64,000 nucleotides of DNA from Jacaranda mimosifolia. Taxonomy: Eukaryota > Streptophyta > Magnoliopsida > Lamiales > Bignoniaceae. The stretch is from contig CM032118.1 in assembly GCA_018894105.1 (NCBI GenBank), positions 34,886,690 through 34,950,689 of the forward strand. The letters are read 5' to 3'. Every line of letters starts with the position of its first letter. The first letter of the stretch is position 1. The position numbers and the translations under genes are program-made. Shown piece after piece: positions 33,701 through 46,583 of the stretch. The notes under the pieces are model-generated. The model worked only from the letters and a program-made list of their open reading frames with translations. It was not told the origin of the DNA and ran no database searches.

Positions 33701-35139
33701 TGTTATTTGATCAAAAATATAAGTGGGTTTATAGCCCCTACATAATTTATTTAAAATTATTTGTTTGGTTAACTTTATATATCCCTGTCTGCTATTTCAT
33801 ATGTTTGTTAATAGAATTTTCTACTCAAGATTCAACACAATCAATTGATTCTAAAATCAATCTATTAAATTCGAGTCTGAAAAATATCAGCATTTTCAAA
33901 ATATCAGCATTCTCAAAATATCAACATTTTCAAAAATGTCAAAATCAAAATCCACAAATACTAAAATATTCAACTTAGTTTCACATGTCAGTAGAAAATG
34001 CAAATGAGTAGCTAGTGAGGATCTTCATTGTGATCTTTTATTGCTAACACTTGAAAATCTTCCTATTGGAGAAGTCAGAGGTTCATGTTGACTACCTGCA
34101 GCATGTGATTGTGCCTGTGGGGAAAAAAATGATTATTTTAGAAGACTAAAGCAACAATATTTAAGCTATAACCAGTCATGCCAAAATGTGAGCAAAAATG
34201 TAAACAAATACCTGTGGAGGAGATGGATCAAAAATAGGAGCCAGCTCATCGGGAATTTTCCTTCTTTAATCAAAATGTAAGTCTTAATTGCATTTATAGT
34301 GTTTTTCAATGGGGCTCTAATTGAACCAACCTATTCATGTTTTGCAAATTACTAGATTCACCATTTGATGAAAAGCCACTTAAACTACGCATTCGGAGGC
34401 TTGTATTTCCAAAGAAAGATGGGGGTGTCACTCCCAAATCCATGCATCGAACTCGCCCAAGGTGCTCCTTTCCAAAGGTCTTGGCAACAACATCATTAGG
34501 AGAAATAATAGAATTAGCGACAGGATCATCATTCATTTCTTTCGCAATTTGCTCCTACAAAACCAAAAGAGTTGTTCTTCTGATTTAAATACTGAAATGA
34601 TAAAGATTAAATTACTCTATCATTATGCTAAGTTTGTTCTAATTGTAATCATGTTTATTACATATATAAATCTCCACTTTTATCTAGGTGAAACTACCTT
34701 TCAAAACAAGTAACAACTCTAGAAGACTAAGATTATGATCATAAATTCACTACAAAAAAATATGTTTTTTACTGTGGTTAATTATGTGTAGTATATAGTT
34801 ATTAAGTGAAGTAAAAAGTTATTAACTACACTTGTGCTACACTTTTCTAGCCGTAGGCATTGCGAGCGAGGTAAAAGCTTCGCTACATTTTTTTAATTGT
34901 GGTAATTGACTTTTGCTACGAAATTATCTTCAATTACTATAAATTTAATTTGTGGTAAAAAATATCAAATACACCACTATCTTTTACTACAATAAAAAAA
35001 GTGTAGTATATAGTAGTTAATAGCCACACTTTGAAAATTGTAGTAAATACTTAAATTATTTTTCACCACAATTAAATGTAGTAAAAACCAATTAATTTGG
35101 GGAGCTTACTTTTTTTATTTATATACACACGGATAGTAG

Positions 35140-35204
35140 GAGCTTATCAGGATTTGAACTCTTGACCTTACTCTTGTGTATGTGAAAGTAATGCCACTAT
35201 GCCA
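35140..35204 (-). repeat. tRNA-like (SINE head?) segment inside the MITE
   Basis: The minus strand reads TGGCATAGTGG (A-box-like, 35204-35194) and, about 35 bases on, GTTCAAATCC (B-box-like, 35159-35150). These match RNA polymerase III promoter consensuses TRGCNNAGYNGG and GTTCRANNCC reasonably. No anticodon stem typical of a true tRNA gene was worked out. It could be a truncated tRNA-derived SINE or chance. Confidence 0.35.
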
Positions 35205-35674
35205 ATGATCACTTTGTTATTAATTAGCTAAATTAATATATTTGATTAATTAATCAACTTTTTTTAATAATAAAAGTTATTGGAGACAAATATTTGTTTT
35301 GCCTCAAAATTTAGATTTTCTTACTGTTTTGAAAAACTTTGCTAGTTAGGAAAATTAAGTATTTGATTAATTAATCAAATACTTTTTTATAATAAAAATT
35401 AGAGGAAATTTTTTTATTTTACCTCTACTTTTATTAATTCAAACCATGAGTAGTTAGGAATTTTTTAGGGGTTTTATTTGTTAATTTAGAATTTAATTAA
35501 TTAATTAATATTTTGATAATAAAAATTGGAAGTAATTTTTTAATTTACCTTGAATATTATTTATTAAGCATTACTTCCAACATATTTTTCTTGTTTTCTA
35601 GTGAATTTTTTTTTTTATTTAAGACCTTAATCTTTGCCTTCAAATTTTCACAAGTTTCGTTGTTTTTACTTCAC

Positions 35675-35788
35675 TAATGAAAAAGTATGGTTAATTCATT
35701 AAGTTTTTGCGTTAATGAAAAAGTATGGTTAATTCATTAACTTTTTGCGCTAATGAAAAAGTACGGTTAATTCATTAACTTTTTGCTA
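35675..35788. repeat. Three tandem 38-bp units inside the MITE
   Basis: Copies start at 35675, 35713 and 35751 and are nearly identical. Each contains TTAATGAA and its complement TTCATTAA, so each unit can fold. This is a local amplification within the MITE. Confidence 0.88.
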
Positions 35789-37829
35789 CAGTTTATGTAA
35801 AATTGTAGTAAATGTACAATATTATTCACCTCATATAAAAATTGTAGTAAATAAGTATAGTTTTAGCTACGATAAGATGAAGTGTAGTATTTAATATAAC
35901 TTTTACCACACATTTGGAATTTTATACTACAATAGTAAAATCATAGAAAATAATTCTTTTTTACTACATTATTTTTAGTGAAGTAAAAAATATTGTAGCA
36001 AAAAACATATTTTTTTGTAGTGATTCCAAGATTACCCATCATGTCACTTACAACTCCAAGTATCCAGTGACAAACATTTGTCCATACGCAATCAATATTA
36101 CATTTATGACATGCAGAAAACTGAGAAAGGGCCAGCACCAAACTTAAAAAGTCATGGTTATTTAACTAAAGGTATCTCAAAGTCGTATATAGTCTTTTGT
36201 TCACCTACTTCAACACGACTAAAATTGACTAAACAATTATCTCATTAAGACAGCAGCATAGTTATTCACCAAAAATCTTCCCACAAAACTTCAACTAAAG
36301 TTTAGAACAAAATACTAGTTAGGGACATAATATGTTTACAAATCAGTTTCATTAGAGCTTTTCATTTTATTTCTATCTTTTATGCAGTAAGTTGGGAATT
36401 GAAATTGAATAAATTAAATAAATAAAACTTACTCCTTGTTTTCTCGCAGTGTCATTCACCTATGATCCAACCCTATGGTTATAAGTTGTGAGGAATAAAT
36501 GACCGCGACCCACAGGATGTCCATATTCAATTTCCTAAAGCTTTCAAATGCAACACAATAAATAAATTTAATTCATATATTTCCATTTAATTTCAGGGGA
36601 AAAAAACAAAGTAAAAAAATAACAAAAATTGTTATAACTACCATCTCATACCTTCTTTTCGCATTAGGCTTTGATCTTCTAGTGTATGACACTATTTGTT
36701 TCTTGCTATTCTCAGTATTCTTGTTACAAAGTGTATAATAGTTACAACATTAAATATATAGTATTAATCAATATCTCATAACACTAATATTGTTGCAATT
36801 TTACTCGTGTCCCTAGTTTTATACGATAATCAACATAAGTGGCCTATTGATCTCATCCAATGCCTTCTAGAACATTGCTTATTAGCTCATCTCTACTGTT
36901 TGTAGGATCATAAAACTCATTCCAAATCCTAAGTCTACTTAGCCCACTTCTTTCCAATAGATTGTAGAACATATCATCTAGCAATGCTCTCAGTTGTCTC
37001 AAAACAAAATTGAGGCTTCAAAAGATAATTTTCCCATTTTTATGAAGTTATTCATTTACATATTAAATTACCAACATTTAGTAAAATAACTATTAGTAAT
37101 ATAATTATTATACCTTAATTATATTATTCCAACAACAGTCAAGGTAGGACTTTGGCATATCTGTCCATTTCTTAAAGTTGATTGGGAACATTGAAGAATC
37201 AACAGCCAAATTTTCATAAAATCCTGCAAGAAGGCCCTGCTCTATGGAACATCCAGATCATCAAATTGGACAACTATTTGCACTCCACTTGGTAAGTGAA
37301 AGACATCTCTTACTTTCAACTTGATGGTCCTAATAGTTCCCTATGAATCTGCAATGATGATATAAATAAGAATTACCACAATGAAATTTTAAAGTTACAA
37401 GTAAATGCATTGGCATATAGTTACTAGAATTAAGAAGAAGAGCCTTGTTAATGAGATAAAAAATTGATATACCTATTGTTCATACGGTCCAAAATAGCTT
37501 TGAATTGCATCCAATATGATTATACTCTGATGAATTTGAAGTTTGTGTTGCAGGCTGGGTAGTGGGTGGAGGAGATTCTAGAGTTTCATTTTTGTTTGCA
37601 TCTAAAGAGAAGAATGTTCCGATACTTGTCGTGGAGCTGATGATGTAGGATAACGTAGTGGAGCTACTGGCGGAGGAACATGTGGCTGAGCCTATGTTGG
37701 AGATGATCGTGGAGAAGTTGATCTTGTTCCAAGTTGTTCTGATGCTTTTGATATATGATCATGTGGTTGAATTAATGGCAGAGCCTGTGTTGATTTGTGT
37801 GCATTTTAAAAGCGGTTAGCCTTTGGCAT

Positions 37830-40310
37830 TGTTGCATATGAAAAAAAAATATTAAATATGAGAGTACAACGTACAAATTTGGTCTAATAGTTGGAGAAAT
37901 AATGCCCTACACAGAAACTGTTCTAAAAGGTTCAACGGGCATCCTAACGCCGTCTTTTGCAATTTAAATGTAACATGTAAAACTGAGGCTTCTCATCAAT
38001 ATATTGCAATTTATATTGACAATAAAATGGGAGTTTGTGATGTAAGTAGCAAAGAGAGTTAGTGATGTAAGTGACCTGGATTGCTGATAGGTGCAGTGGA
38101 TTATTTGATATTTTTGTGTATAGGAAGGATAGTGATTGTGGTGGTGGTGAAGGTAGCTTGGACATAACAATAAACAATGATGTCAAAATCATGTGAGATA
38201 TATCAGCGAGATAATTATCCATTGACACTTTCTTGGCAGTTTCTTATGACACTTAGAATTGAAAAAGATCAATCTACAAAACTAAGAGGATGATATGTGA
38301 TAACTAATATGCAATAATAGTAGCAAGAAGGAAATTGATCATTCAGGCATAACTTGGCTGAATTAGGTAAATATCCTAAATACAGAAACAGGAAAAGGCT
38401 CAACCTCCAATAAATGGCAACTATATTCAGAATACTAAGTCTGACTCAGAAGCACTTCATGCACTCAGTTTCTAGGTAGGTGCTTCATGATTTGCCAAAA
38501 CATTCATTACAGAGAAAGAAGTTTTGAGTATTAGTAAGCCAATGAGACATTATTTTTATCAGATTCTAGAATTTAATGACAATATTTGTAGTTAAATTTT
38601 AAAATAGCTACAAATTGCAATGACATATCTGTTTGAAGTATATCTATGCAACTCCCTAAGAATTACATACAATATTCTTATTTTCCTAATAACAAAAGAA
38701 ATAATCCTTAACTTATGAAAATTAGCCACTGGCATGAGATCTAGAGGAGCTGATGTTCCATCTTAGAAGTTGATGCTTTTATTTTTACCTTCAACATAAA
38801 AATTGATATTCAATCTTAGAGAGCACCAAATGAAGGCAGCAGAGGAAAAATATAAATCAAGTAAGCTAACAACAACGTATTTTTAGAATCAGTTTGTTTC
38901 TTTGGATCCATTTAATTTATTCTCCCAAAATACAGCTTCCTCAATTGCTATTCCGTTGGCATCTTTACATCATATGTAGCCAGAAAACTTCTGTACTAAC
39001 AGAGGAAAAAAAAGTAGGTTTTGGCTGCATTGCTATACCAACCAGAAAACTTCTGTACATCATATTGAATGGTTTTGGACTGAATAGATATTGCCAAGAG
39101 AAAGCCAATTTCTAGAAACCAAAAGCAAATATTTTCAAACAAAAGCTTCAACCTGAAGTGTAGATGAACATATTTAAATTTATAAGCAAATCCATGATAT
39201 GGTTGGTTCATGTTTCAAAACCTTGAACATCTTGTAATAGGCAGTAAAGAAACAAATGTCCATAGTAACAAGAGAACTACCACAAGAGAGTATTTCTTCT
39301 CCATATCGAAGAACCTGATGCAGAAGTTGATTTCCACATGTCAAAATATTGGCAGGACCATTACACTTGATAATGACATTTTTTGACATGTTTTATAGAT
39401 CAAGGTATATCAAATACTACACAGTCTAGGTATTCTAAGAAAGGTAAGGATAGAATAACCATTTAACTAAAAAGCTTAAACTATAAGAGTACAAATGAAA
39501 CATAAGACGTTTAACAAGGTTTATAATCTGGAGGATAACAAGTGTAACTATACAAGATAAAACATTTGGAACAGACTTAAGAAAACAGGAAAAATCCTAT
39601 ATTTTTCCCTACTTTTTCTCATTGATCTCATAAAGCTTGAGAAGAATAAAGTCACAAACCATCATGGCAAAATTTGCAATAACTATTATTCAGACGAAGC
39701 TTTAGTTTCCTACCTTTTACTTTCATTTCCTAAGTGGGAATTATTGGGAATAATTGCATAGTTAACAAATATAACAAGTGAAGTTTGTTGCAAGCATTTA
39801 GTTTCAAGCCTGTCCAACATAAGATAGCTCGTAGTTTGAAATCTAAGATCCAAAAATTTTAAGACATAAAATCTATCTTATATTACCGAATCTGCAATCA
39901 ATTATCCACTCATCCAAACTTCAGATTACTATTTGAAGCTTATTAAAGACAAAAAAGCTAGCTTATATTACTAAAGATAATTTCTTAGAAAAAATAGAAA
40001 GAGAGGAAATGCAAAAAAAAAATAAAAAAATGTCTAAGGATGTCACCTTAAACTCAAATTTGTTCTGACTTTTTCCCTTATAAGTGTCCTCAGTTGTCTC
40101 TGGAAGATGTCACCTACATCAAAAAAGAATAAATATGAAAATAATCAATAACATAATGTAATCCATATGTATAGATATATGCCTATACACAAAGAGAGAT
40201 AGAGAGAAAGCACTCTTACCATGTATTATGATAAAATTAACTCAATTACCAAAAACTGATATGCAAAGGCAACTAAAACAACTAAAGAAAAACCAAAAGG
40301 AAAACTAATA
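37830..40310. other. Between the two CACTA genes, unassigned
   Basis: About 2.5 kb without a recognised domain. A minus-strand frame at 39389-39180 (HQVLRYGEEILSCGSSLVTM) has more ordinary protein composition than its surroundings, but I cannot place it. A 17-bp word, CCAGAAAACTTCTGTAC, is repeated near 38980 and 39050. It may be intron, untranslated sequence or captured host DNA. Confidence 0.4.
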
Positions 40311-43300
40311 TTAATCCGACACTTGATCATCTATTTCAATGTCACTATCAGTATCTGTCCTAACTTCATCACCACCTTCATCTACTCTTGCTAATTGAAT
40401 ATTTTCATTCTCAATGTCAAAAAACCGTTGAAAATCTTGCTGATGGTATGGTTTATTTTCATATATGCCCTCTTCGTGATCATCACCCATGTTAGACACA
40501 TCTCTTGGTTTAAATTGCACAACAACACTCCAACCTTCATTAGCCTCATCTTCTACGTAGTAGACCATTTATGTTTGTGGAGCTTCAATATGAGGATCAT
40601 GGTTTCACGTTGACCCTTATGAATCAATCTAGAAAATTTACAGAATTAAAGTTCCAAGGATCCCTTCTAAACCCTCTCTCTCAAGTAGTGTTAGCCGATT
40701 GACATTTGAAGAGGGTAACCACGAAATGATCATGCTAATTTAGCTCAACGATATCCTCTAACTTTCCATAATAAGGCAATTCTGCTTGCCTTACATTTCG
40801 ATCTACACTACTTGAAACACATGATGTGTTAAAAGTTAGGAATACTCCACTATTTTGAGTTTTCAATCCATGCTCTCTAGCTAAAGTTCAAAATTTAAAC
40901 CCATTAATGTTATATGTTGTGAACCTTCTTGCATCTGTAATTGGACCTTGTGCTAGAAACTTAAGATCAATTGCAACTAAGTCTGTTATGTTTGGATTTA
41001 TAATCTAAAATGAAAGATTATTTCAAGTCATTACTGAAAAATATAAAAATAATTTAAAGCAAAGGAAAAATTAATTATTATTTATTACTGACCCTATTTG
41101 GGAACCAATCAACAAACTCTTTATTAACTCTATTTTCTATCTTTGTGGTTGAAGGCCTTCGACCTCTTAAGCTCGTCTTTATGTGTTCTCTAGATTCACT
41201 ATATACAACAAATATGTAATACTTATGTGTATACTAGCTCATATGAATTTACTATGTATCACATAAAATTTAATCTAAATACTCACGAAATAAATGGTTG
41301 GACTGCTTGACAGTTTACCAGCACATATCGACGAGCTTGTAATTTTTCCAAAGGAGTTAAAGTAAACCTTAAGGGAGACCCTACTGGTTTACCAGTTTGA
41401 GAAAACAATGAAGATGCTTCACATGTCATTAGTGTATCATTTGGTTCACTAGTAACACATCTTGGTCTATTTACCTGTGTCTCAGTCTTCTCAAAATACC
41501 GTGAGCAAAAAGTAAGGGCTTCTTCAGTTAGGTAACCTTCAGCTATTAATCCTTCTGGTTGTGCCTTCTTGCGAACCAAGGACTTTAAATAACCTAAGTA
41601 CCTATTTAAATATTGGTAAAGAATTAGTGAAGTTATAAGTTTTTAAAAGATCAAGTAAAAATGAATTAAAGAATTGTTTACCTTTCCATCAGATGCATCC
41701 ATTGGTAATGCATCGGACCTCCTAGTTTTACCTTATCGACTAAATAAATCGTTAAGTTCACCATAATTGCACAAAATGATGGAGGAAATAACATCTCTAA
41801 ATGGCAAAAAGTGAGAGCAATCCAATTTTGGAGCTTTTTAAGGTCTAAGAGGCACAGGCATTTTCACAAATTTGTTTAAAGAATGAACAAAATTCTATCA
41901 ATACTACAGCCACATTGTTTGGCAACACATTACGGATGGCCAGAGGTAACAGTTTCTCCATAATGATATTGCAATCGTGGCTTTTCAAGCCAAAGATCCT
42001 TTTATGCTCTAAATCAACATAGTGGGAGATGTTGCTTGAGTAGCCATCTGGTACTTTAACATTCTTTATAGTATTGAGAAATTGTTCTTTCTTAAAATTT
42101 GGAATTGTGAAGGATGCAAGTGGAATTTGCCATTCTCTTCTGGCCAAAGATCACGCCTTATACCCATGGCTTTTAGATCTTTACGAGCTTTACGATTATC
42201 CTTTGTCTTCTTTTTCTCATTTAGAAGAGTGTATATGACATTGTCGCATACAATCTTTCAATATGCATAACATCTAAATTATGATACAACAAGTTAAACT
42301 CCCAATAAGGAAGTTTGAAAAATATAATCTTTCTTCTCCACTATTGAACTTCTCCCACTTTGATATTTTTTCTCCTAGACCTTTTATTCTTATATCCTGT
42401 TTCTGTATCACTAACTTTAGGTGTAGATCCAAAAGAAACATTAATATTCTCCACTTGTTTCAAAATTTCACTGCCTGATAATTTGATCGGTGGATTTCTT
42501 TCCTCCGTATTACTATTGAAACACACCCGATTCATTCTAAATTTGTGACTTCTTCCCAGAAAACGTAGATGGCCCATGAAGCACCACTTCTTACTAAAAG
42601 GGAATCGACAAGGCTCTACATCAATGTTATAAATGAGGCGAGCAAGGCAAGTATGTGTATTCCACCTCGACACAGTGCCAAGACTAGGAAAGTCAATAAT
42701 TGTCCAAAAAAAAACTGTTCCCATTCTAAATTTTTCATTCATTGAGGAGTCAAATGTTTCCACTTCTTCATTCCATAACTCATTCAATCCAAGAGGTTGC
42801 AAGTACACAGCTATGTTATTCCTAGGCATTCGTGGACTCGAAATGATCATTGAGAGCATAAAGGATGACTGTTTCATACACATCCAAAGAGGAAGGTTGT
42901 ATGGAATCAAAACCAAAGGCCAAATGCTATAGTTATACTCATTGTTCCAAAAGGATTGAAACCATCAGTAGCTAGATGAAGGCAAACATTTTGAGGATTA
43001 TAAGTAAAATCAGCGTGCATTCTATCAAAACTTTTCCATGCCTCACCATCTCTTGGATGTCTAATCAATCCATCTGTATTATTCTCTAAAGCATGCCATC
43101 TCATTTCCTTAGCAGCCTTAGAACACATAAACAATCTTTGTAACCTTGGTTTCAATGGAAAATATCTCAAATTCTTTGCATGTTTCTTTCTATTCTTTTT
43201 ATGACACGCAGAAATATTATTTCTACTTGACTTCCATCTAGAGGTATGGCACCTCTTGTATTCTTCCCTTTCAGCATTTTTTCCTTAATATAGCATACAA

Positions 43301-43968
43301 TTATTTAGACATGCATGTATATGAGTATAGCCAAGACCAAGTTTGTTAATAACTTTCTTGGCCTCATAGAAAGAATTTGCATCCTCAAATACATCTTTCA
43401 ACAACTCTAGTATCATAGTGATTACCTTGTCATTCACTTTGCACGAGCACTTTACGTGGTACAATTTCATCAAAAATTCTAACTTTGAGTATTTCTTGAA
43501 CCCATGATATGGCTCTTCATTTCTATCTTTGAGTAATCCATAAAAGTCTCCACAATCTTTATTAGACTCACCATTTATAGCTTTATATCCACCCATTGGT
43601 TGTTGTGATGTGCTAGACTCAGTAGCGTGCTATCTTTCAAACCCAAATGCTTCGTTTATCATCATTTCCATAGGATTATTGGGATGCACAACCTCTTGCA
43701 CAATATTTATTCTTATAGGAGGCTGTTGTACACTTTTTTCACCATGAAAAGTCCAAACTTCATAAATTATTGGAAAAGGCTTGCAAATCAAGTGGTCACG
43801 TACTACATCTCTTCTCAGCCATTTCATAAAGCCACATTTCAGACAAGGGCATTTAATTGCGTCTTCAACACTAGAATTTGCAAATGCAAAGTCCAAGAAC
43901 TTGTCTAACCTATTCAAGTACTCAACTGTATTGTGTGGCTTTGCAATCCAAGACTTATCAATCGACAT
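40311..43968 (-). pseudogene. TNP2-type CACTA transposase, decayed
   Basis: The start MSIDKSWIAKP is at 43968. Parts in order: N-terminal transposase-associated domain with KCPCLKCGF-type cysteines (43968-43630); Transposase_21 core (RHPRDGEAWKSFD and ATDGFNPFG at 43110-42940, VLIPYNLPLWMCMKQ at 42910); DNLDVMHIE-like part near 42250; FGLKSHDCNIIMEKLLPLAIR (41990-41920); and the DUF4218/DUF4216 tail (KAQPEGLIAEGYLTEEALTF; YYVEDEANEGWSVVVQ). Introns with GT-AG ends fit at 41602-41681, 41199-41286 and 41005-41092. Damage: stops at 43630 and 43285, a frameshift near 42945, a stop at 42341, frameshifts near 42255 and 42115, and stops in the last exon. It would have cut and joined element ends; this copy cannot. 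Confidence 0.88.
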
Positions 43969-45185
43969 TATAGAGACTCTAAGTTTAAAAAACATAAAGT
44001 TTAAGAAAAATACAAATAAAATGTATTTTATAAACTAATAAAATAAAATTATTATTTATAAACAAACACAAATACTTAGCAATGATCAACAATAGTTCCC
44101 TCGCTTTTATAGATATATGAAGTTCACTCATGAAAATTACAATGACACTGGTGGTTCCTACACACAAACAAGATATATTAACTATCCTATGCATACATTT
44201 CAAATAAAAAGTAGGATAATTATGCAAATGGTCATGACTTAAATCATTGGTGCTTACAGATGTTAGGAAGCCTATCCTTTCTAATTGTAGAAGTCCTCTA
44301 CCTCTCGTGATCAAATAATTTTGCAAGTTCTGAAGAACTAAGATAAATGCGATCTACCTGAAAAACCATTTATATCCAGTTGCTTAGATTGGTGAATATT
44401 ATTTCTATCAACATCAATTCTGCTTACATAAGTTATATTTATATAATATTCTATATTATAATTATATATTCTATATAATAACATGTGAGATAAAATGAAT
44501 CTGTTTACATAGTATGGTATATTAAAAAAATATGGAAATTGGAGATAAGATTAGTTTATGTCTTGTCATTTGTCAACAATGACTTCTCAACACCTCATTT
44601 TTCCGAAAAAAAAAAAGAAAGAAAAAGAAAAAAGAAGCCTTCCATATTCTAGTCGCGTAATGGTAGAGCAATGCACCTTGGTCCAGTTGCCTAGGTTGTT
44701 CAACAGTCCTAAGATAATGCTAATTCTTTTATTATCATTATCATTATTATTAGAATGAATGACACTTCAAATTCTCTTTTAATTTTATTATTTTAACAAA
44801 TTGCTCTCTCTAAAAATAATCTAAAGGCATTTTATTTCCTGAGTCTTATTATAACAATTTAACTCCAATTACATTTTCAAATCAAATTTTTACTCTCTAC
44901 TTATAATATTTTATTGCAACTGACATCACTTGTAGCAAAACAACACCATTTGTCATGCTTTCACCATTGATTGTAACCAAAATAAAATAAAATTATATAA
45001 GCTTTTACTTAATTTTTGGTTGAGAAAGAGGAAGAAAGTGATAGCTAACAAAGAGCTTTCATATAAAAACTTAATTTGACATGCTTTGGGAAGGAAAAGT
45101 GTTGCAACAAAATATATAAGTGAAACTGAAGGAATAAAAAGATTAATGAAAATAATATAACAAATGGGGAAATTTAAAGAGCAAG

Positions 45186-45238
<53 letters not shown>

Positions 45239-46185
45239 TTAAAGAGCAAGATACCATTTACCCTTATTGGTATTTTTTAAATAGGGAGTGGGGCTGTAGG
45301 TAAGAACATCATGTCATATAAACATTATCAAGGTCAGAGCAAAACATTCCACAATTTGTAGACAAGATAACACCAGCTAACATTCCATTTACCAAACACG
45401 AAAACCTCCAGACAATGCTCGCTAAGAATTGTACATTCATATCATCATACAACAACAATCTTTAAGCTGTGTCGATTAGTCCAAATTCAGCAAGTTAAAG
45501 AGGATAACTAATATGAAAATAAAAAAACGTATCAACACAGCTGTAATTACCAACTCAATCTCAGATAAATGGATGAGATGAACATAACTCACCATACAAC
45601 TACGACTCTTTACCAAAAGGCTTGCAATTGAGATTCCAGACATATGGTAAAAGTGAGATTTCTATCAACAACCAATATCACTCTAAGATGGAGTTCAAAA
45701 CTGAAAATAGAAAATTTCATAATCAAATTAGTGGAGGACAGAAACTACTAGTTGATTCTATTAAACCTAAAACACATTCTTGGAATCGTTTCTGTAAAAG
45801 CCATAAATTGTAGAACAAGGGCTCATAACAAGCATCCATTTATGGTGAAGAAATGCATAATTAAAGATAACAACAATTGAAGATAACTCACCATTTAATA
45901 CCCTGAAATGCATAAATCGGAGATGGAAAGCGAAAAAATTCACATACTCGAAACAAGAGAGGTGATGACAAGGAAGAGGCAAACTCTGATGAATTTTTTC
46001 TCTCTATAAAAGAGGCTTGCATTTGAGATTTTTGCTCAGGAGAAACGAGGGGAATTGAAAATTTAGGGTGATGGAACGAGAGATAGCAAGTGCAGTACTC
46101 GTTGATTAGGGTGATGAGAAGGGGAGAGAGGGAGAGAGGCGAGATTTGGCTGAAATTAAAAAAAATAATCTGATTTTAATAAATT
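43969..46185 (-). other. CACTA 5' non-coding region
   Basis: The stretch between the transposase start and the right subterminal repeats. It holds a purine run near 44600-44640, a (TAA) microsatellite and a GAGAGGGAGAGAGG stretch near 46120. It probably includes the element's promoter and 5' leader; no clear TATA box was fixed. Confidence 0.45.
45186..45238. repeat. (TAA)n microsatellite, about 53 bp
   Basis: About 17.7 perfect units. An identical 18-bp word, AATTTAAAGAGCAAGATA, lies at 45171-45188 and 45236-45253, immediately on both sides. The poly-leucine open frame it gives on the minus strand is an artefact. Confidence 0.93.
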
Positions 46186-46583
46186 TTTTAATAGGTTTCA
46201 AATTTAGCAAGGGTCTAAACACACCCCCCCTTCCCCTAGAAAAATTATAGTATGATATTTTATTAAAAATATAATAATTTTTTAAAAATTTAAATATATA
46301 TTTTTAGCAATTTAAATTGCTACTACATCTACAAAACCCCCACTATTTATAGCCCCCACAAAATAAAAGAATTAGTGGGATTCATAATAACCCCCCACTA
46401 ATATATTTATTTTTTGTAGTGATTATCAATAGTAATAACATAAACACTATTCTTGTAACCATTTAGTTTGTGAAATTATTAAAGGTGACAAAATAAAATC
46501 TTTTGTCACTTAATACATAATCAGTGACGATTTTTGTACTATCAAATAATAATTTTTCACTAATTTATCATTTTCTTATAGTG

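Larger units (their letters stand above)
34748..36022. mobile_element. Nested CACTA-like MITE, 1275 bp
   Basis: Both ends read CACTACAAAAAAATATGTTT inward. The terminal inverted repeat extends to about 26 bp with one mismatch. A perfect ATT target duplication lies at 34745-34747 and 36023-36025. The interior has TTTTACTACA and TGTAGTAAAT words throughout and no transposase. The 3-bp duplication and ends place it with CACTA elements. It lies inside the Transposase_24 gene and so is younger than the 13.2-kb host element. Confidence 0.92.
34306..37829 (-). pseudogene. Transposase_24 / TNPA-like gene of the CACTA element
   Basis: The minus-strand start MPKANR is at 37829. A Pro/Ser-rich low-complexity part follows (about 37800-37560). 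Next are VRDVFHLPSGVQIVVQFDD (about 37320-37260), INFKKWTDMPKSYLDCCW (near 37190-37140) and ARRYVLQSIGKKWAKY (near 36990-36940). A GHPVGRGHLF-like part lies near 36510. The C-terminal part is GKEHLGRVRCMDLGVTP (34536-34306). This order matches the plant Ptta/En-Spm Transposase_24 family, which binds the element ends. Stops occur inside exons and the exact splice sites are not resolved. The nested MITE lies between the last coding pieces. Confidence 0.75.
33245..46421 (-). mobile_element. CACTA (En/Spm) transposon, 13.2 kb
   Basis: Begins CACTAAAAAAAA (33245) and ends TTTTTTGTAGTG (46421). A perfect 3-bp target duplication ATT lies at 33242-33244 and 46422-46424; three bases is the CACTA signature. 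Subterminal zones (about 33270-33700 and 46190-46400) are packed with GTGGGGGTTT and AAACCCCCAC words in both orientations, the usual transposase-binding arrays. Two decayed minus-strand genes lie inside, a TNP2-type transposase and a Transposase_24 protein, the usual autonomous pair. A 1275-bp MITE is nested at 34748-36022. Confidence 0.93.
32932..46583. mobile_element. Outer small CACTA-like element, split by the 13-kb CACTA
   Basis: The two flanks of the large CACTA look like halves of one older element. The right half ends ...CACTAATTTATCATTTTCTTATAGTG (46583). The left half starts GACGAAAAAAATTTAATATTAGTGA (32932), which aligns with the right end's reverse complement, including ATTAGTGA. 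TGA flanks both sides (32929-32931 and 46584-46586). Without the insertion it would be about 470 bp and non-coding. The left terminus has drifted from CACTA to GACGA, so the call is moderate. Confidence 0.5.

Noticed and set aside
44650..44710. tRNA-like phrase GCGTAATGGTAGAGCAATGC
   Set aside because: It lacks a matching B box and a foldable acceptor stem at the right distance.
44953..45249. 98-codon minus-strand frame beginning with a long leucine run
   Set aside because: The leucines are the (TAA) microsatellite read in reverse; the remainder has no recognised domain.
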